This document shows positions 34,301 through 46,242 of a DNA stretch of 64,000 nt, in pieces. Source of the stretch: Falciphora oryzae (taxonomy: Eukaryota; Ascomycota; Sordariomycetes; Magnaporthales; Magnaporthaceae). The position numbers and the translations under genes are program-made. Where the stretch lies: NCBI GenBank assembly GCA_000733355.1, contig JNVV01000025.1, positions 13,650-77,649 of the forward strand, in the 5' to 3' direction. The notes below the pieces were generated by a model. That model was given only the letters and a program-made list of their open reading frames with translations, made no database searches and was not told the origin of the DNA. Positions within the stretch are counted from its first letter, which is position 1. Every line of letters starts with the position of its first letter.

Positions 34301-37300
34301 AGATCCTGTGTTGGTGTTGCTGCTGCTGTTGCTGCTGCTTTCGGGCGTCCTGCTCGGGTGGGCCTCCGCATGCTGGGCGGATGCGGCAGCGTTCTCCTCC
34401 CCGGCGTCGGGGATTCTCGCCTTGGATTCAGCAGCCGCGGACACCGCAGCAGCATCTGCGCGCGTCCCCGCAAGTCCGGGCGTCATCCGCGCCAGCATCT
34501 TCCCCATGGAGGCTTTGCTGACGCGGTGGTAGTTGATGCCCAAGATGGCCTCCGTCAGACGACCCCCCTCCGGCTCGAAGACGAAGATGTCTGTCAGGTA
34601 CGCGTTCTCGGACGACTTCTCATGTCTGGCCAGCACATCCCAGATGGCGGGGGGCTGCTGGCCGCCCCCGTCGAGCCTCGTGGCCACTGTGGCCCACTCG
34701 GGAGAGCGCATCCACTGCTCGAAACCCGTCGCGATGTACATGTCACCGGGCTTGCAGTCTGTCATGCAGTTGACCCAGATGCCGCCGACCTGGCTGAAGC
34801 AGTCCGAGATGTGGGCGCCCAGCCACGTCCCCCCGTCGTGGCGCTTGACCACCCTGCCGGCGGACTCGAGTCCCTTGCCGACGAGCCGCTGCAGGCCGCG
34901 GTAGGGCTCGGCATAGTCGACGACCCCGGCGAAGGCGCGGTAGATGCTGCGGCCGCCCTGGAGGATGTCGTCGGCCTCGGCGCCGCTGCCGAGCACCTCC
35001 GCGCAGTGCGCATGCCCGCCCGTCAGCCGCTCCAGGCGCCGGAAGTCGGCCTGGTGCTTGGCGTCGTCGTCGGCCACGAACAGCAGCCTGCCCGTGGCGT
35101 GCACGACGTTGTCGCCGGGTCCCCCGGGCCCGCAGCTGGCGATCTTCCAATCCCACGTGCGGCAGCTGCCCGCGCCGCGGCCGGGCTCGGCGGCGGACGC
35201 GAGGTATTCGAGGGACACGGTGCGCGAGTCGTCGATGCAGATGGCCGCTTGGTTCCTGACGTCGTGGATCTGCGGCTGCAGGCTGGTCGAGGCAGGCGAC
35301 AGCTCTGGCCTGATGCTCGTCAGGGCCTCGATGGCCATGTCGACAATCACCGTGGCAGGGCAGATAGCGGCAGTGCTGGCGATCTTGTGGCCGGACACGA
35401 GCTCCCTGTACTTTTCGGTTGACGTGTTGATGCGGAATCGGGCGGAGCGCTGGGCTTTGTCCGTGTACTCCAGGAAAGAGAAGAGCCCCAAGGATGCTTC
35501 AGGCTGCGGCTGGCCATCACCCGAAACCGCGCGGTCTGCGGGCGGTCTGGGCGGCGCCTTCATCTCCATCCAGTGCCTGGATTTGTCGAATTGGTATGGA
35601 GGCAGCAGGATGGGCAGATACTCGCTCGTCTGCAGACGATGGTGGGGCCAGAAGTCTACCTGCATGCCCTCCTTCCACAAGGAAAGTGTGGCGCTGGTGA
35701 GAGCCTGCAGGCCATTGGCGCTGTCGCCAGCGATGTTGAGGGCCTGGAAGTGCGACGCCTTGGGTGCCCCTAGAGCCCGGTTCGCCATGGCGGTCACGCT
35801 CGAGTTGAACCCGGCTTCGAGGAAGACTGCGGCCGGAAAGCGAGCGGCGAGGCGCTGGAGAGCCTGATTGAAGAAGACGGGCCTGCGCATGTGGTCGGCG
35901 ACGTATTGCGCGTCCAGACGCGGCGCAAGGTGCTCGACCGAGTGCTCGAGCGGGATGACTGGCTCGCGGAAGCGAACACCCATGCCGACGGCCACGAGCT
36001 GGGGGATCAGGGCTTCCACGAGCGTGGAATGGAACGCGTTGGTCACGTTCAGCTTCCTGAAGCGCATGCTAGAGAACGGTGGCCGCGCCAGCGTCTTGGC
36101 AACCTCCTCGATCTCAGCAGTCGTACCAGCCAGGGTGAAGCTCGTTGGACCATTGTAACAAGCGATTGTGGCCTTGCCGCGAGACGCTGCGAGCAGCTGC
36201 TCGACGACGGCCAGGTCGCCCTCGACCGCCATCATGGCACCGCTGTCCCCGCCCCAGGACTCACGAATGACGCGGGCGCGGCCCGCCACCAGCTTCAGGG
36301 CGTCATGGAGCGCGAGGGCGCCCGAGACGCAGAGGGCTACCAGCTCGCCGAAGCTGTGACCCACGAGGGCGGCGGGCGCGACGCCGCTGTCAATCCAGCT
36401 CTTGGCGCATGAGTACTGCGCCGCGAACAGCATGGTCTGCAGCTTCACCGGGTCGCTTATCGGAGCGCGCTGGAAGATGGCGGGGAAGATGCTCCCAGCG
36501 CCCTCGGGCAGGGATCGGCATACTGCGTCACAATGGCTCAGGTGCTGCCGCAGCAGAGCGGCCGACTCGTAGAGCTGGCGGTCCAGGCCCACGAAGGTGC
36601 TGACCTGGCCGCCGAAGCAGAGAATGACGGGGCGAGCCTGCTTTTGAGATGACAAGACGACGACGGCGCCGCCTCCCGTGGATGCCTCGAAGGAAGAAGA
36701 CAGCTTCTCGGCCAGTTGCTCTGCCGATTTGGCCCCCAGGACGAGAGACCTGTCCAGGGTCGGATTACTCTGACGACAGAGGTTGAATGCCAAGTTGGCC
36801 ATGGACTTGGCGCTCTCGTCCCTGCCCTGGGCGGATGCCAAGAAGCGCAGGAGGCGGGATGCGTACGCCTTTAGGGCGCGTTCGTCGTGGCCAAAGATGC
36901 GAACCGGGTATTCCGGGCAAGCTGCGCCGCCAGCTCCGCTCAAGGGAGCGGCCACGACACCCTGCCGACCTTTGGCCTTGGGCGCCTCGGTAACGACGAG
37001 GGAGGCGTTGGAGCCGGAGGCACCGTAGTTGTTGATGATGGCGGCACGGGGCACGCCTCTCGGGACGTCCCACGGCCTCAGGCGAGTCACGATCTCGACC
37101 CTGTCCTCGGGCTTGACGCCGACGCCCTGGCTCACGGTGTTGAAGCTCGCCTGGGGCGGAACCATGCGGTGCTGGACCATGAGCAGGGTCTTGACGAGCG
37201 ACACGGCGCCCGAGGCGCACTCGGTGTGCCCGACTAGGCCCTTGACGGACCCCAGGGCCAGGGGCCCCGCGGCGGCGGACCGGCGTGGGCCTGCCAGCAC

Positions 37301-39681
37301 GTCGCGCAGGCCAGCGTACTCAGCCGGGTCGCCGACCTGGGTGCCGGTGCCGTGGGCCTCAGCGACGGTGATGTGGTCGGGCTCGAGGCGGGACTGGCGC
37401 ACGACGTCGCGGAAGAGATCGGCCAGGGACGGAGCGTTGGGCACGAAGACGGGCGTGCAGTTCTGGTTCTGCAGCACGGCCGTGGCGGAGATGGTGCCGA
37501 GGATCTGGTCGCCGTCGGCGATTGCGGCCGACATCTTCTTGAGCATGACGGCGGCGAACCCCTCGCCACGGCAGTAGCCGTCTGCCGCGGCGTCGAAGGG
37601 CTTGCACTGGCCCGTGGGCGAGAGGAAGCTCGCGGCGGCCAAGTTCTGGAACCAGAGACTGTTGGTCATGATGTTTGCGCCGCCGGCTAGCGCGGCGGAG
37701 CACTCGCCGCTGAGGACGGCGCGGCAGGCGTAGTGGACGGCCACGAGCGACGAGCTGCAGGCGCTGTCGATGCACAGCGACGGGCCCAGCCAGCCGAACC
37801 AGTGGCTGATCTTGCCGGCGATGAAGGACTTGAGGTTCCCGATGGCGGTGAAGGCGTTGGGCTGGTAGCAGGCCATGTTGTTCTCGTAGTCGGCGCTGCA
37901 GACGCCGATGTAGCAGCCGATCCTGCGGTCGCCGCTGGCCCCGCCGCCGCGGCCCAGCTGCCGCCCAAAATAGCCCGATTGCTCGACGGCCTGGTATGCC
38001 GTTTGCAGCATAAGGCGCTGCTGCGGGTCTGTCGACTGCATCTCGCGCGCCGATTTCTTGAAGAACTTGTGGTCGAAGGCGTCGTGGTCGCGCACAAAGT
38101 TACCGAACCACTTCCGGTCCGGGTCCTGCTCGCGCCACACGTTGTCGAAGCTGAGCCGGTCCGGAGGAACCTCTTGGTGCTGCGACTCTCCGCTGCACAG
38201 CAGGTCCCAGAACTCGTCCGCGTCGTCGGCCCCGGCGACTTTGATGGACAGGCCGATCACTGCAACGTCGTCATCCTTGCGGGGCGTCGGCGTCCCTGTG
38301 CCCGTCGGCTGGGGCGTCACCGGTGATGCGGGGGTAACAACGCCGTTGACGCCGCTTTTAGTCTTTGTGGTCGTAGCCGACAGGAAGTCGGCCATGTAGA
38401 GAACCGGCGGTGCAGATTTGCGCATCACCGACGGCGGGACGCAGCGCTCCGGACCGAACGAGGTCAAGGAAATATTGTCATTGCCACCTGAGACATCGCC
38501 CGCGATCGAGCTCCAGGCCGCTCGGAAGGCGCGGTACCAGCTGGACCTGGTGACGAGCAGCGCCCTGAGCGCGTGCTCGTGGAGCGGTCCGTTAAGCAGG
38601 CGGGAGCTCTCGGCAGCATTTGACCAGGTCGGATATGCGAGGTCGCACGCGTCGGGGAGCCGCAAGCCCGGCTCCTGGCTGCAGTAGTCGGCCAGGTCGG
38701 CCAGGTCGGGCTCGTACCAGGCGTGGTGGAAGCGGCCGTGGAGCCCAATCTCGGACGCAGTGATGCCGGCCGCGGAGAGGTCGCGCTGTAGCTGCTCGAT
38801 GATCTGCGTCGCCGCGGTGACGGTTGCTCGGTTGCTGTCGTACGCAACGGAAACATAGCATTGCTGCAAAAGGAGTGGCAAGCCGGTACGTCAGCATGAA
38901 AGAAAGGACACGTAGGAGAGAGAGAGATAGATATCATTGGGGGGAGAGGATTGGGAGAGAAAAAACATGCCTCGGGATATTGATCAAGCACCTCCTTCAG
39001 CCTACCGCCGGTGTCGGACGAATTCCACCCGACGGCGAGGGCCCTGGCCGCGCCCAGCGGATCCAGCACCTCCTGGGCGTCTACCACGCCGCCGATGACC
39101 ACGGCGAGCCGCACAGCGTTCGCGCCCCGCTCCCGGAGCTCCTCGCGGCTGCGGCTCGCGGACACGGCGAAGGCGCTCAGCAGGCCCGTGCAGAATCCCA
39201 GGGCGCCGTGGACGCGCTGCGGCTTGGCCGCCGTCGCGTCCACGTACCACCCGTGCTCGATCAGGTGGCTGATGACGACGAGGGGGCTCAGGATAATGTT
39301 GGCGGCCTTCTTGTGTGTGGCGGGCGGCGTGGGTGGTTGCGTTTTCCCCTTGATGTTGTTGCCATCGCCGGCGAAGTAAGACTTCAGATCCTCAAGAGAT
39401 CGTGCCGCGCCCTCGGCGCAGCCGTACTTGGGGAACGCCTCGACGAAGGATGCCCAAGTCTCGGGTAGCGAGGCGACGACGTCGGCCACCCACGCCGCGT
39501 CGTCGGGCTTGCTCTGCACCAGCGCGCGCAGGCCGCTGAAGGCGTCGGCATCGAAGTGTAGAGCCTGCGGGCCAAAGAGCAGAACGGTCTCCTCGGCCTC
39601 CGGGACCGTCGCGACGGCGCCGGCCGTCGCCATCTTGCCGTCTCCGGCCTCATCGTTGAGAGAATAGGATAGGTGTGTCAT
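31313..39681 (-). CDS. Non-reducing polyketide synthase, SAT-KS-AT-PT-ACP-CMeT-R
   Basis: Two exons, 38971-39681 and 31313-38863, give about 2753 residues. Domains in order with key residues: SAT (GFCTG, Cys164; GRFHH, His283); KS from about 434 (DSACSSS, Cys606; HGTGT His741; GHTECASG His783); AT (GHSFGE, Ser1074); PT (SGHKIAST His1396; SDCFSQVGG Asp1591); one ACP (GIDSLMG, Ser1806) after a Ser/Asn-rich linker; C-methyltransferase (LGAGTGGTT, 2122-2130); and a C-terminal thioester reductase with VTGATGSLG (2366-2374) and YAHAK (Tyr2545, Lys2549). All catalytic residues are present. The enzyme should build a C-methylated aromatic polyketide and release it as an aldehyde, as in 3-methylorcinaldehyde, citrinin and azaphilone-type synthases. 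The intron 38864-38970 is best read with a GC donor. The start at 39681 (MTHLSYS) is preferred; in-frame Mets at 39759 and 39633 are alternatives. Confidence 0.93.
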
Positions 39682-40585
39682 CTGGTTTGTGGCTGTGTGA
39701 GTGTGTCTGTTGAAGGCATGAGATTTCGTAGATGACAACGATGTCTGGCACTGGTACATGATTTACAAGTTATACCTCCCACGGTCTCGATCCGCTCGCT
39801 TCTTGTTTTTTTTTTTTTTTTTTTGGCCGTGGGCGTCCTAGGCTGATCACAGCTGGTCAGAACCCCTGGGGAGCAATTTCGGAGTAAGAACGTCCCGGCT
39901 CCCTCCAGCTTCTCTAAACATAACTCAGAAGGTCCCCGTGGTGGAGACACACAACGGCGACTCGAGTGAGGCCGATGAGGATTCTGTGAGGCCTTGGAAC
40001 GTTGCCAAGCTTTGAGCCGACTCGGAGTTACCACTCGGAGTTGGTTATTTAGCTTTGTGGGACTGGCCGCCTACCTGTTTTGTAGATATCGCCACAGGAT
40101 CTGCAGTAAATCAGAGCTTTGGGGACAAGGGTTAGTGGCTGAGTTCAATTTTTCAATCGTCGTCCTCGCCTAGAGAAACGCACATGTCTTCGTAAATGAT
40201 GCGAGCTGTCGCTTTGCAAACCCTAGGCGGCGCTGTCGACGCAAAGCGGCCTCTATTCGTCACGCTGAAGCGAAGGAAACATGCATTTAATTACTTGATA
40301 GGGCTGCAGGGGCAATGTCTGAGATGCCCGATAATTATAAAAAATCGCTCGGTTTGATCCAGTCGTTGGTGTTGACGATCTAGTCTTTCGGTGTGTAATT
40401 ATATTCACGGGAGGAGACGAACAAGGGACAATATCTCCAGTTGGTTGAGATCATCAACAGCCTCGAAGCTCTCGGTCAATAATTGTCATTTCATCATTAC
40501 GATGCCTGGGGACAAAGAAGATAACCCAGAAACATAACTCTGAGACAATAAAAAAATCCGCGTGACTGTTCCAGCAACGTGCGAG
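39682..40585. promoter_or_regulatory. PKS promoter region
   Basis: 904 bp between the 3' end of the Zn2Cys6 gene and the PKS start, both on the minus strand. It contains a T tract at about 39808-39825 and a perfect 10-bp direct repeat at 40020-40042 (separate entry). No gene is visible. Confidence 0.6.
40020..40042. promoter_or_regulatory. Direct repeat ACTCGGAGTT, candidate regulator site
   Basis: ACTCGGAGTT at 40020-40029 and again at 40033-40042, separated by ACC, about 340 bp upstream of the PKS start. Each half carries a CGG triplet in the same orientation, the usual core of Zn2Cys6 sites, and such a regulator is encoded next door. Its role is inference. Confidence 0.4.
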
Positions 40586-43195
40586 CTAAATGTGCAGCAT
40601 GAGTGAGTGGTCGAAGACGAAGTCGTCGGCTGTCAGGGCGCTCGGGGGTTCAGGCCACTGCGCAAGGTCGGACGCGGGACTCCCCTGACCCATCGAGTTG
40701 ACGCCCTTGAGGTCATGGAGTGCCTCCTCGATGGCCCGGATGTCCTCCTCAACGGAGCAATCGCGGCCCCTGAGATCGATGAGCGACTGGCGGCAGACGC
40801 CAAGGGGGATTGGAGTGAACGGGTGGATCTGGCAATCGAGAAAAGAGAATGTGAGTATCAACTCGAAGAGAACCTCCTATTTTGGTTTGGAACGAGCGAA
40901 AATGCCTCGGATTTTCTCTTCTTCTTTTTCTTTTTTCTTTTTTTTTTCTCACAGTTTGCCTGGCATCGATGCGGATTACGAACCTTGAAGAGGCCAAAAT
41001 GGGCCAGGTCCCGCGACAGCCTCACCATATCGCGCGCGGCGGCGGGTCCGCGGCTCTGGTAGCTGGCCACCATTTCCTCGTACTCGGGGGGCCCGAGGGC
41101 GGCGGGGATGCGGTCGGCAGCCTTGCACAGCGACAGCACCGAGACGTGGGCGATCATGCTGGTGAAGTGCAGGACCGGGTCCATGCGGATCGACTCGGGC
41201 TGCCAGCTCCGCCGCAGGCGCAGCATGCAGCGGGCCAGCGTCTGGTCGAGCCACAGCTGGCGCGTGCAAAAGTCGGCGGAGGACGCCGCGACAGACGACG
41301 CAGAGACGGAAGAAGGGGGAGGAGAGGCAGAAGAAACGACGATGACGGCACCTGCGCCGCCGGCGCCGGCGCCCGCTTCGGTCGGGGTCTGCGAGGTGTG
41401 CGTGGGGGAGACGCCCCTGCACCTGGCCGAGTCCCCAAGGTGCGCGACGACGCGGCCCCAGAGCGTAGTGAAGGTGATGCACTGAACTAGCGGGTGGACG
41501 AGGCCGTGGCTGCAGCCGCCGTCGTCGCCGGACATGTTCATGACCTCGGCGAGGGTCGGCATTGGCGTGCGCATGCCGCTCTGAAACGCGTCCTCGCGGC
41601 AGGGCAGGCGCGTGGAGATCATGTGCTCACCCAGGGTCAGGGGCAGGCCATCGATGACGCAACTGTAGCGGTCGAGGCAGAAGGCCATCCAGAAGGTCCG
41701 GCGTTTCTCCTCCAGGCCGGCGTAGGCGTCTGCGGCGCCGGCATCACACGGCGGCCGGTGCTGCTGTTCAAGGTGCTCTCCGCTGCTGGCGTCAAAGGGC
41801 GGGTCGAGGTCGTGCAGGCGCATGAGCTGGACGAGTCGGATGGCGCGGCCCGCGCTGGCCCAGGCGCGCTGGAAGCTGACCTGCATGAACTCGTAGATGG
41901 CGACTAGGATCCAGGCTTGGACCTGCTCTAGCTGATGGGCCTCGGATTCAGCGGGGCTGCCACCGCCGCCGCAGCCGCGGTGGTGGGAAGAGTCTACTAG
42001 CTCGAGTGCCCGAAGCCGCTCGAGCGTCTCGAGGTACAGCCGGCCGCGCAGCTGCTGGAACTGCGACGATAGCGCCGCAGCCAGGGTCCACATGGCCTGC
42101 TGGAGACACGCATACGACTCGGAAGGCGGCGGTCGGCAGCGTTGCTGGCCCTTTGACCGTCTGACGTAGTGGGCCCGTTGCAGCATCGGCACGAACATGT
42201 GGACGCGGTCAAAGTAGAGCTGGTCCCTGGCGGCAAGGGACGCCCGCGTGCCGCACCAGCTTGTCAGCAAAATGAGCGCAAGCATTGATGCATCGTAAAT
42301 GGTTACCTACAGATCGGCCTGCATCAGGGGCGTGATGGTTGTCCGCGAGAGGTCTACGGGCGGTGGCACGGGGCCCGGAACCGGCCCGAGCCCCACTAGA
42401 GGGCTGTTGCCGTCGAGGCCGGGCGGGTCGACGGGATGAGTCCAGGGAGGGATTACCGGAGGAATATCTGTGAGCAGGGGCTGGTGGAAGACCTCGGTCA
42501 GGAGAGCCTCGGCTGTGGGCGAGATGGCTCTTAGGTGGTCACTTGTTGGCGAGTGGCCGGGAGAGTCTCCGTCGAGGTCGTTGTCGTCCAGATCGAGATC
42601 GAGGTCGAGGCAGTGTTCGCCCGTGTCTCCGGTGGTGCAGACGCTATCCTGGCTGCCGACCCGACTCTCGAGAGCGGCTGGGAATGCGGTGTTTCTCTAA
42701 TGTCAGCCTTCCTTCGTCCCACATCCCTAGATATCTAAAGCCTGGTGCCATCGGCAGGCCGAGCCGGGCAGCGTACCAATTCGTGACCTGAGCGCCTTCA
42801 GGTATCCTCGTTTCGGGCCCCTCTGTGGAGGCGTCATGTCGACATAGCACTGGACGCCCGCGTCGGCGCACCAGCCGCATGGAGTCCGCCTGTCACACCT
42901 AGAAACGGTTGAAAAGGGCAAATGATCAGTCACAAAGATAACAGCACCGCTTCGTCATGTGATGATGCCCCGTATGTGACCGGGACGCCGGAGCCGTCCA
43001 GTAAGAGCTACACTTGGGACAGCAAGATTTTGCATACCTCAACTTCTTGATCCTGCACTGCTGGCACGCCGGGCCGGGGTTCTGGCGAGGCCGCTTCGCT
43101 GGCAGCTTCGTGCCCGCGGGCGCCGGGATGGGGTCGCTGCCGGCAGCAGACCCCCCGTTTTTTGAGGCCCCTCCCTTGGTGCCCGAGGGCGACAT
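40586..43195 (-). CDS. Zn2Cys6 fungal transcription factor beside the PKS
   Basis: Five exons on the minus strand (43038-43195, 42777-42898, 42311-42677, 40984-42226, 40586-40828) with GT-AG introns and matching phases give 710 residues. The binuclear zinc cluster spans an exon junction: C44-x2-C47-x6-C54-x5-C60-x2-C63-x6-C70, with CQQCRIKKLRC readable after splicing. A short dimerisation-type start (AALESRV) and an Asp/Leu repeat stretch follow. The fungal middle homology region begins DQLYFDRVHMFVPM and continues with LVAIYEFMQVS, AIRLVQLMRLHDLD and EEKRRTFWMAFCLDRY. It should act in the nucleus as a pathway regulator of the PKS, whose promoter lies directly downstream of this gene's 3' end. 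The last intron contains a long pyrimidine tract. Confidence 0.9.
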
Positions 43196-45001
43196 GGAGG
43201 CCGTAGCGCCGGGTGGCGGCGTAGAGGTCGCCGCACCGGCTGGGCGATCCGCGGGAGTGATGGGGGAGGGACGGTAGAGAAGGCCCGGTTGCCTTGGGAT
43301 TTTTTGCTTGGTTCGCTGGTAGGTTGTCCGTGTGCCTGTGACGAGCGGTCGGGTCGGGTCGGTTGCAGGAAAGGACCGGTTCCAGCGCAGCGAGCAGGTT
43401 CCAACTCAGGCATAAAGAGACGCCAGGCATGGAGCACGTATGAGTAGGGATGCAACCTCCCACGGCAAGATGAACGAGTCCCGGCTATAGCCTTCTCTGC
43501 GTCTTGCCCACCAGCAGAGTACTTGGGCCTATATGGGGTCTAGAAACAATAGCGGCAGTCATCCGAACCAGCACGGATCGACGCGCCTCGGGACGGCGAA
43601 CTCCCAAGTCGGATCATAATCGCGCCCCGGCCATCCCGCGAGCTCATATCCCCCCACGCCTGGAGAAATGGCGGGAATCCAGGGGCCTGAGCTTGCTTGC
43701 CACGTTCTGCTGGTGCTCTAGGCTGCAACGCGCACACAGAAGACAGGGTTACTTTTGACGGGCGAGCAAGTTCGCCATTGGCGAGTCATGGGAAAATGAG
43801 GTATCCGAACGAACCAACGCATGGCCGCCACGAGTCGGCTGTCCCATTCGTCTCTGGTTGTATGCTTGCTGTATTCCGTATGCCGTCATATCGACGCACG
43901 TACCCTATTTGTTAATATCTTCTTCTCTTTGTCGTGACGACCCTGGTCGGCCTCGGTCGGGGAGTCCAGATCGGTGCGTGGTCGGCAGGGTGTATGCTGG
44001 GTGCTGAGGTGGCTACCCCGGGTTCTAGACAGGTGTCCGGCCGAGTATGGGGCCGCCATCATCTCGGCAAGCGGACCCCGCAACTAGCCCGTGCGCGATC
44101 TAGCTTGGCTTTCTTTATCATGACCGGCTCGCTCCCGCGCACACGACAGCTCTACTGATGACATGCTATTATGATTTCGGGAGGGGATAAAACGGGGCCG
44201 GCCCGAGGTCCTGATGTGTTGACATCGAACGTGGCGTCAGCGAAAGGGGACAGATGGAGAATGGCCAGAGGATCGACACGATTTAGCCATTTCCGGCGCT
44301 AAGCTTTTTGGAATGAGTCCACAGAGAGGCGTTGCGGGCGCAACGTGGGTTTTGCGACTGGTTGGCGCGTTTGACAGCACTGGGACGCAAGGCATGGCAC
44401 CTGCAAGGCATCCCTGCGGCTTTTTTGCGCCCTTTCCACGACCGGGACCTCCACGACCGGTCTGCCGATCACGCCCCGAGCCGAACTGGAGTGTCAAGCG
44501 TTCAATTGCTAAGTGGGCCCAGAAGCTTGTAAACTTTATATTCGGCGCAATGTCAGGCCCCTGCAGCCCGTCCCACAACTAAGGATACCTCCTTATCAAG
44601 TGCTGCTGTCAACTTGATAATACCCACCTACTGGTTAAGACTACCGTAGTGTCGGGTACGGGTTTCGCCCACACGTACAGCAGGCGGCAGAAGGGAAGGG
44701 AGCAGAGCGGACATCTAGCAAAACGGCGCAACTATATTCCACATGGCTGGCTTTATCCACCTAGAAAACACTGTTGAGGTCCCACTCGGACCCGGCGACC
44801 AGGGTTGATGCTGCATGATAGCCTCCCCTACCGCTGTTACACCGCCTCTAGGGAAGGCTGAGGCGTGGGTTTACTCGCCTCGTATCTTAACTTCGGTCCG
44901 ACCGGGTTGAGGGACTTTGTGCGGGAATTGCCAAACGCGGCCGAGCGCCGATGATCCCCGGGTAACACCATCTACATACCGCCCCCATCGGGCCGGGCTA
45001 T
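43196..45001. other. Intergenic, no gene recognised
   Basis: 1.8 kb upstream of the Zn2Cys6 gene and downstream of the SDR gene. Frames at 43504-43758, 43934-44158, 44237-44582 and 44917-45186 resemble no family. It must hold the regulator's promoter next to 43196. Confidence 0.4.
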
Positions 45002-46242
45002 CTATCTCCTCACTTGGTAGACGCCCCTATCGCGGTGCAGCATCCACTCGAACAGGTGCGAGGGCAGCAGCCAGGATGCGTACTTTGCCGTACCCGCGAC
45101 TCCCCCGTGCCAGACCTTGCCCCGCTTGCCAGAGACGACGTCCGCGACCAGCTTGCGAGCCACCGAGGCCGCGCCCTCGTTGTTGACCTGCATCTCCCCG
45201 CGCGCCTGCCGGGCGATTGTGTCCTCGACGTCCATGTATCTGGAGTCCTCGGGCAGGGAGAAGGCGGCCCCGTCGCGCGCGTAGATGTTGGTCTCGACCT
45301 CGCCGACCATGGCCGTCACCACACGCACGCCCAAAGGCTCGAGCTCGATCCGAAAAGTCTCCGAGAGGAACGTCATGGCCGCTTTGGAGCTGTTGTAGAC
45401 TCCTGTTTTTTTGGTGGCATCCCGAAACCCCCAATAAAAGAGCCGATGAGAAAAAGGAATAGTCAGCCCACATGCCCGCATGGCTATGCAACTCTGAGGG
45501 TCAGTAAGGTAGACGGGCGCTTGGCACCTTGGCACCGCTNNNNNNNNNNNNNNNNNNNNNNNNNNNNNNNNNNNNNNNNNNNNNNNNNNNNNNNNNNNNN
45601 NNNNNNNNNNNNNNNNNNNNNNNNNNNNNNNNNNNNNNNNNNNNNNNNNNNNNNNNNNNNNNNNNNNNNNNNNNNNNNNNNNNNNNNNNNNNNNNNNNNN
45701 NCTTTCGAAGGGCCGCGTCGGAAAGCAACATCCTCCGGGAAGCTTATTGTTGTGTACTTGCCTTGCCAGGCCATCTGGACGTGGCCCGCGAGCGACGAGA
45801 CGTTGACCATGACCCCGCCCGCCGCGATAAGCAGCGGCGCGAACCCCTGACTGACGGCCAGCACGCCCCAAACGTTGACCTCGTACAGGCGCCGGGCCTG
45901 CTCGTGGTCCGTGTCGAGCAGTGGCATGACGAGCGTGGCTCCCGCGTTGTTGACCAGCACATCGAGCCCCCGGCCCCCAGTCGCCTGCTTCACGGCCGCC
46001 ACGCAGGCCACGATCGACTCGTGCGACGTCACGTCCAAAGGCAGGACCTCGATCCGGCCTTTCTGCTGATCTTGCAGAACCGAATCGACCCTGGAGGGGT
46101 CCCGCGCCGTGGCGAAGACGTGATACCCCGCGTCAGCAAGCGCCTCCGCGAGGGCGTGGCCCAGCCCTCCTGCGCTGCACCCCGTCACCAGGGCCGTCGG
46201 CCACTTCCTGCTGTCTGGCTGCTGTTGCTGTCGCGGCGCCAT
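45002..46242 (-). CDS. Short-chain dehydrogenase/reductase, AYR1-like
   Basis: Two exons, 45762-46242 and 45002-45402 on the minus strand, give 293 residues. The Rossmann nucleotide motif is TGCSAGGLGHALAEAL, then LVNNAGA, the catalytic Ser in VNVSSLAGH, and Tyr/Lys in VYNSSKAAMTF. VRVVTAMVGEVETNI and a C-terminal WLLPSHLFEWMLHR follow. These match fungal proteins of the AYR1 (1-acyldihydroxyacetone-phosphate reductase) SDR group, many of which are recruited to secondary metabolism. The exons join as W-Q-G-V-Y-N-S-S only if the intron uses a GC donor (AAG|GCAAGT). That intron also contains the block of Ns, so its true length is unknown. An upstream in-frame Met at 46686 is less likely as start. 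It is on the same strand as the PKS and its regulator. Confidence 0.8.
45540..45701. other. Assembly gap (162 Ns)
   Basis: Unsequenced bases inside the inferred SDR intron. The spliced protein appears complete across it, so the gap is probably intronic. A hidden insertion or exon cannot be ruled out. Confidence 0.95.

Noticed and set aside
34052..35422. 456-codon plus-strand open frame antisense to the PKS
   Set aside because: It mirrors the PKS PT/ACP region, is rich in Asp, Gly, Ala, Arg and Val as expected for an antisense frame of GC-rich coding DNA, and resembles no family.
45747..45753. GT donor (AA|GTACAC) for the SDR intron
   Set aside because: Using it breaks the frame at the highly conserved WQGVYNSSK junction; the adjacent GC donor keeps it exactly.
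8700..46242. PKS cluster as cargo of a Starship led by the DUF3435 gene
   Set aside because: Captains read inward towards their cargo, but this gene reads left, away from the cluster, and no element borders are visible.
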